64,000 nt of DNA, from contig NZ_JAODIW010000006.1 of NCBI RefSeq assembly GCF_026586625.1, positions 1,215,061 to 1,279,060 on the forward strand, given 5' to 3'. Positions 60,631-64,000 of the stretch are shown piece by piece; within the stretch, counting starts at the first letter, position 1, and every line of letters starts with the position of its first letter. A program made the translations under genes and the position numbers. The DNA is from Halobium salinum (lineage in GTDB: Archaea; Halobacteriota; Halobacteria; Halobacteriales; Haloferacaceae). The notes below the pieces were generated by a model. That model saw only the letters and a program-made list of their open reading frames with translations. It had not been told where the DNA came from and did no database searches.

Positions 60631-61407
60631 ATGTCAGAGACCGCCGGTCTCGACATCGGTGTATCGCCGCTCCAGTCGCCCGGAGGAGTCGCCGAACTCG
60701 TCGGCGCGATAGAGCGGGCGTTCGAGCCTGCACGGGAGGTACTCGTGCCATTCCTCTCCGACCCGCTCGTCGCCGGCGTGTGGCTGGTGCTCGTACTCGC
60801 CTCGGCCGGTACTCTGCGGTGGGACCTCCGGACCAACAACGAGATGCTCGGCTCCATGATGAAGGGCGTCTGGACGCTCTGTGTGCTCTACTCGGGGCCG
60901 TTCGGTCTCGCCATCTACTGGTACTCGGGTCGAACGCAGATTCCCAACGACTCGGTCTGGCGGCGCGGCTTTCGGTCGACGAGCCACTGCTATTCGGGGT
61001 GTGGCGCCGGAGAGGTCGTGGGCATCACGCTCGCACAGGGAATCCTCGCACTCACCGTCGGCTGGGTTGCGGCCGTCACCTTCGCGTTCGCGTACCTGTT
61101 CGGCTACGCGCTCACCATCGGCCCGCTGATGCAGGACGGGGTCGGACTCGGGGAGGCGACGTGGGACGCGCTGCTGAGCGAGACACCGTCGATTACCCTG
61201 ATGGAGATTTTCGCCATCGGCACCGAACTCCTGCTCGCCAGCCAGACCCACATGGGCGAGATTCTGTTCTGGACGGCCCTCGCGTTCTCGCTCTCCATCG
61301 GCTTCCTCGTCGCCTGGCCGGTCAACGTCGTGCTCGTGAAGTACGGCGTCAAGGAGGGGATGAGCAACCCCGCCGAGATGCGCGACGACGCTCAGAGCGC
61401 CGCCTGA
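60631..61407 (+). CDS. DUF4396 domain membrane protein
   Basis: 258 residues with six hydrophobic segments. The central core GFRSTSHCYSGCGAGEVVGITLAQG carries a His-Cys-x-x-x-Cys set typical of DUF4396, and the later SETPSITLMEIFAIGTELLLASQTHMGEILFWTALAFSLSIGF completes the domain. DUF4396 proteins occur beside copper and other metal genes, and the His/Cys residues in the membrane could bind a metal. A transport or redox role is a guess. Confidence 0.8.
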   Translation: MSETAGLDIGVSPLQSPGGVAELVGAIERAFEPAREVLVPFLSDPLVAGVWLVLVLASAGTLRWDLRTNNEMLGSMMKGVWTLCVLYSGPFGLAIYWYSGRTQIPNDSVWRRGFRSTSHCYSGCGAGEVVGITLAQGILALTVGWVAAVTFAFAYLFGYALTIGPLMQDGVGLGEATWDALLSETPSITLMEIFAIGTELLLASQTHMGEILFWTALAFSLSIGFLVAWPVNVVLVKYGVKEGMSNPAEMRDDAQSAA

Positions 61408-61712
61408 GTCGCGCTCGGGAGCGGCCGTCGCGCGGACTGTCGGAACGGAGTGGGAACGGAGTGGACACCGTCTTTCGGTCGCCACGACTCGACTACGCCT
61501 CCCGTGGCGTATCTCTCGCCCGAGTGAACCGCGAGACGTGACCGGGAGCCGTGACGAGACGCCAGGCACCCCGAAACCGGAATTCGGCCGACGTCCGGGA
61601 CCGGTACACGAAGGTCGGCACGTCGGTAGGGCTGTAGCCGGGGCGACTGCGGACCTGAGCGGGCCGCTGTCGGGCCAAACCCACTTACCGTGCTGAGACG
61701 AAGCCGAACCCG
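61408..61712. other. Intergenic stretch, no gene seen
   Basis: Six-frame reading shows no protein-like frame. CGGAACGGAGTGGGAACGGAG (61440-61460) is a short direct repeat of GGAACGGAGTG. The last 40 bases form the promoter region of the exchanger gene. Confidence 0.45.
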
Positions 61713-62642
61713 ATGGTCGATGGAACCCTCGCCGCGTCGGTCGTCTTCCTCCTCAGCGTCGCGGCGCTCTGGCTCGGTGCGGAGCTGTTCGTCACGAACG
61801 CGGCGCGTATCGCCCGGCGATTCGGCCTCTCGGAGCTGGTCGTCGGACTCACCGTCGTCGCACTCGGGACGTCGGCCCCGGAGGTCGCCGTCAGCGTCGA
61901 CGCCGCGCTCGTCGGGACCGGCGACATCGCCGTCGCCAACGTCGTCGGGTCGAACCTCTTCAACATCGGCATCGTCCTCGGGGGCATCGCGGCAGCCGTA
62001 GGCGTCCGGAGCTCTCGCCAGATGGTCCGCCGCGACGGGGCCGTGATGGTCGGGTCGACCGTGCTGGTGCTCCTCTTCCTCCTCGACCTCCGGCTGACCC
62101 GTCTCGAGGGCGCGGTACTACTCCTCGCGTTCGCGGGCTACCTCGCCTGGCTGTTCCTCCGGCCCGTCGACGGCGTCGAGTCGAACGGCGGGACCGAGAC
62201 GGTGGGAGTACGAGCGGCGGTACTCCTGCTGACCGGACTCGGCGTCATCGTCGGCGGCGCGCACTTCCTCGTCGAGTCGGCCGTCGCCATCGCCCGCGCC
62301 GGAGGGCTCTCCGAGTGGGTCATCGGCGAGACCGTCGTCGCGGTCGGCACCTCAACGCCGGAGGTCGTCGCGTCCGTCGCCGCCGCGCGGAAGGGGATGG
62401 GCGACATCGCCGCGGGCAACCTCATCGGGAGCAACGTGTTCAACGCCCTGTTCATCCTGGGTATCGCGTCCACGCTGACGCCGCTCCAGGTCGTCGACAC
62501 CGCCATCGGAACCACGACGTGGCTCCTCGGACTCTCGGTCCTCGCCGCCGTGCTCCTCGGGACGAGGGGACAACTCGGACGGCTCGAGGGTGCGGCGCTC
62601 GTGGCAATCAACCTCACTCGGTGGATACTCGACCTGCTGTGA
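61713..62642 (+). CDS. Calcium/sodium antiporter (CaCA superfamily)
   Basis: 309 residues and about ten membrane segments. Both alpha repeats are intact: VVALGTSAPEVAVSV with NVVGSNLFNIGIV, and VVAVGTSTPEVVASV with NLIGSNVFNALFIL. The glutamates in TSAPE and TSTPE are the expected ion ligands. It is closer to the YrbG type than the exchanger at 5.3-6.3 kb, whose first repeat reads SSFPE. The protein probably exports Ca2+ in exchange for Na+. Confidence 0.92.
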   Translation: MVDGTLAASVVFLLSVAALWLGAELFVTNAARIARRFGLSELVVGLTVVALGTSAPEVAVSVDAALVGTGDIAVANVVGSNLFNIGIVLGGIAAAVGVRSSRQMVRRDGAVMVGSTVLVLLFLLDLRLTRLEGAVLLLAFAGYLAWLFLRPVDGVESNGGTETVGVRAAVLLLTGLGVIVGGAHFLVESAVAIARAGGLSEWVIGETVVAVGTSTPEVVASVAAARKGMGDIAAGNLIGSNVFNALFILGIASTLTPLQVVDTAIGTTTWLLGLSVLAAVLLGTRGQLGRLEGAALVAINLTRWILDLL

Positions 62643-63195
62643 CTCGGATTCAGCCGGCCGTCGTACCCTGCTCGACTCCCCCGTGGCTCGATGATTCCGT
62701 CCGTTTATATTCGGTCACCGGTTCCACGTTCGTGACGGCCCCTCACCCCGGAAACGCCGATAAACGCCCTCTGGGTTTTTCAGACGCGCGAATCCGCGGC
62801 CGGCCGCTACGGTCGCCCGGGAAGCAAACAATCGTACACTCCGGGCGGGCTTCGACGTTCGATTCACGAGACGATTGTCAGTCGACAGTTCGGTCGTTCT
62901 CGGTTCGGCGGCTATAATCACAGGAGAGACATTCCTCGCGACGAGTCGCGGCGCCGGCGCCGACTATCGACTGTGGAGAGTGTTGCCCAAACCCACACGC
63001 TATGCACTATCACGGGCGTAGTGAGGAGCGAGGGGAGGAAGTCTGTCATCCCCATCGACCGTACCACACCTCTCCTCGCACCTCCGTTCCTGTGATTCGA
63101 ATGTACGGTGAGCGAGGCGTTTCTCGAGGAACTCGTGAAAGCGACGGACGTGCGCGCTGTGGGCCGAAAAGGGAGAGACCGCCGTGGCCGGAGAG
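62643..63195. other. Long intergenic stretch without a recognised gene
   Basis: No convincing frame is found. The stretch is less G+C-rich than the genes around it, with TTTATATT near 62704 and GGCTATAAT near 62910 as possible promoters. An inverted GGCGCCGGCGCC lies near 62950. A decayed insert or unrecognised RNA is possible. Confidence 0.45.
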
Positions 63196-64000
63196 TTACT
63201 CGGCGTCGATGGACTGTTCGAGGTCGCGCAGGAGGTCCACGTCCGGCGACGAGGTGGTGAACGCGGCGATGAGGCGGGTGACCTCCTCGCGAGACACCTT
63301 CACCGACGACTCGGTGAACACTTGGTCGAGGTTGGCGTCGAGGTCGCGGAGCGTGGCGACCGCGAGGAGGTACGGGAGCGCCCACGCCGAGAGGTGGCCC
63401 TCGGTCGTGCGGCCGAGCCGGTGGAGGTACTCGCGGGCTTCGCCGCGGAACGAGCGAGCGTGGTCGATGACGCGCTTGACGGCGACGCCGGCGCCGGCGC
63501 GGTACTCGGGGGCGAGGATGCGGTCCTGCGGGACGCCGTGGGCGCGGAGCCACTCGGCGGGGACGTACACGTTGTCCTCGTCGCGGAAGTCGGTGTGGAC
63601 GTCCTTCGCGATGTTGACGAGCTGGAGAAGGAGCCCGAAGCTCTCGGCGCGCTCGCGGAGGTAGCTCTCGGTACCGTCGTCGGTCTCGAGGGCGGTGAGG
63701 TTGGTGATGAGGTGACCGACCGTCCCGGCGACGAAGTAGCAGTATCGGTCGAGCTCCTCGCGGTCGGCGATGCGCAGGCCGCGGTCGTCGTCGGAGCGCT
63801 CGACGAACGTCGCCATCCCCTCGACGAGCTCGCGGATGGGCGGACGCATCGCCTCCCGCGCGTCGGCGTCGAACGCCTCGTAGGCCCCGAACACGCGGGC
63901 GACGTTCTCGACCACGTCCCAGTCGGCCGGGTCGGCGGGTTCATCGGGCACCCACTCCTCGACGGCGTCGACGAACGCCTCCGGGGAGGTGTCGTCCTCC
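63196..64000 (-). CDS. crtB: Phytoene/squalene synthase, C-terminal part (5' end outside window)
   Basis: About 268 residues are visible and the frame is open at the window edge; the GTG at 63951 is internal. The region DRYCYFVAGTVGHLITNLTAL and the second aspartate-rich motif LLQLVNIAKDVHTDFRDEDNVYVPAEWL are diagnostic of head-to-head prenyl synthases. The first aspartate-rich motif lies beyond the window. In haloarchaea this enzyme makes phytoene for bacterioruberin and retinal, or squalene. The genus-level distinction needs the missing N-terminus; the ending (SSVKVSREEVTRLIAAF) is like haloarchaeal CrtB. Confidence 0.88.
   Translation of the reverse strand, partial: EDDTSPEAFVDAVEEWVPDEPADPADWDVVENVARVFGAYEAFDADAREAMRPPIRELVEGMATFVERSDDDRGLRIADREELDRYCYFVAGTVGHLITNLTALETDDGTESYLRERAESFGLLLQLVNIAKDVHTDFRDEDNVYVPAEWLRAHGVPQDRILAPEYRAGAGVAVKRVIDHARSFRGEAREYLHRLGRTTEGHLSAWALPYLLAVATLRDLDANLDQVFTESSVKVSREEVTRLIAAFTTSSPDVDLLRDLEQSIDAE

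Noticed and set aside
1-64000. CRISPR array, replication origin, rRNA or intact insertion sequence
   Set aside because: No regularly spaced 28-37-base repeats, orc1/cdc6 gene with origin boxes, rRNA segments or transposase genes were found in the window.

Overview
The window comes from a halophilic archaeon (class Halobacteria). It is very G+C rich, its proteins are markedly acidic, and many genes have a TATA-like box 25-30 bases ahead of a start codon with essentially no leader. It also carries archaeal information genes (replication factor C large subunit, ribosomal protein S17e, CDC48/VAT ATPase, archaeal GluRS, RtcB with archease, an eIF2B-like protein) and a coenzyme F420 enzyme. It reads as chromosomal core with two accessory patches. 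No rRNA, CRISPR array, intact insertion sequence or replication origin was seen.

Layout. 1-11.4 kb: end of a membrane protein, a GNAT enzyme, an amidohydrolase, two tandem GNAT paralogues, two tandem small membrane-protein paralogues, an FMN-barrel protein, a Na+/Ca2+ exchanger, rfcL, an F420-dependent oxidoreductase, an anchored exported protein and an alcohol dehydrogenase. 11.4-15.4 kb: a non-coding stretch with strong hairpins, a Rieske protein with a long helical extension, a PHP-domain protein ending in four YYAK repeats, and an A+T-rich HEPN-like gene. 15.5-19.3 kb: S17e, then a tightly overlapping four-gene operon cofD - Dus-like barrel - CitG-like - DUF447. 19.4-25.7 kb: a GNAT enzyme, archease, a DoxX-like membrane protein, rtcB, small proteins and an eIF2B-like protein. 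Archease activates RtcB, so two parts of one RNA-ligation system lie about 2 kb apart.

25.9-35.4 kb: a carbohydrate uptake and catabolism region on the minus strand, with an aldo/keto reductase, a lipoprotein-type solute-binding protein, two permeases and the ATPase, followed by a sugar isomerase/epimerase and a Gfo/Idh/MocA oxidoreductase. 35.5-36.9 kb: a DICT-domain protein, then three exact copies of a tRNA-Ser 3' tail in a modular, hairpin-rich array next to the intact tRNA-Ser(UGA). This array is the most unusual structure found here.

36.9-53.6 kb: mostly housekeeping and conserved haloarchaeal genes (ZIP-like transporter, UDG-family protein, Mrp/NBP35 ATPase, Lrp/AsnC regulator, DUF63, SurE, an alpha/beta hydrolase, cdc48 with its small upstream partner, gltX). 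Two copies of a roughly 130-bp palindromic element flank the surE region, and a 94-base stretch with three consecutive stems precedes the Lrp gene. 53.7-61.4 kb: a metal-handling patch with a CopB-type P-type ATPase, a SHOCT membrane protein, a Tat lipoprotein multicopper oxidase, a cysteine-rich four-helix copper-binding protein and a DUF4396 protein, separated by long gaps and one decayed gene. 61.7-64 kb: a second Na+/Ca2+ exchanger and the C-terminal part of a phytoene/squalene synthase that runs off the window.
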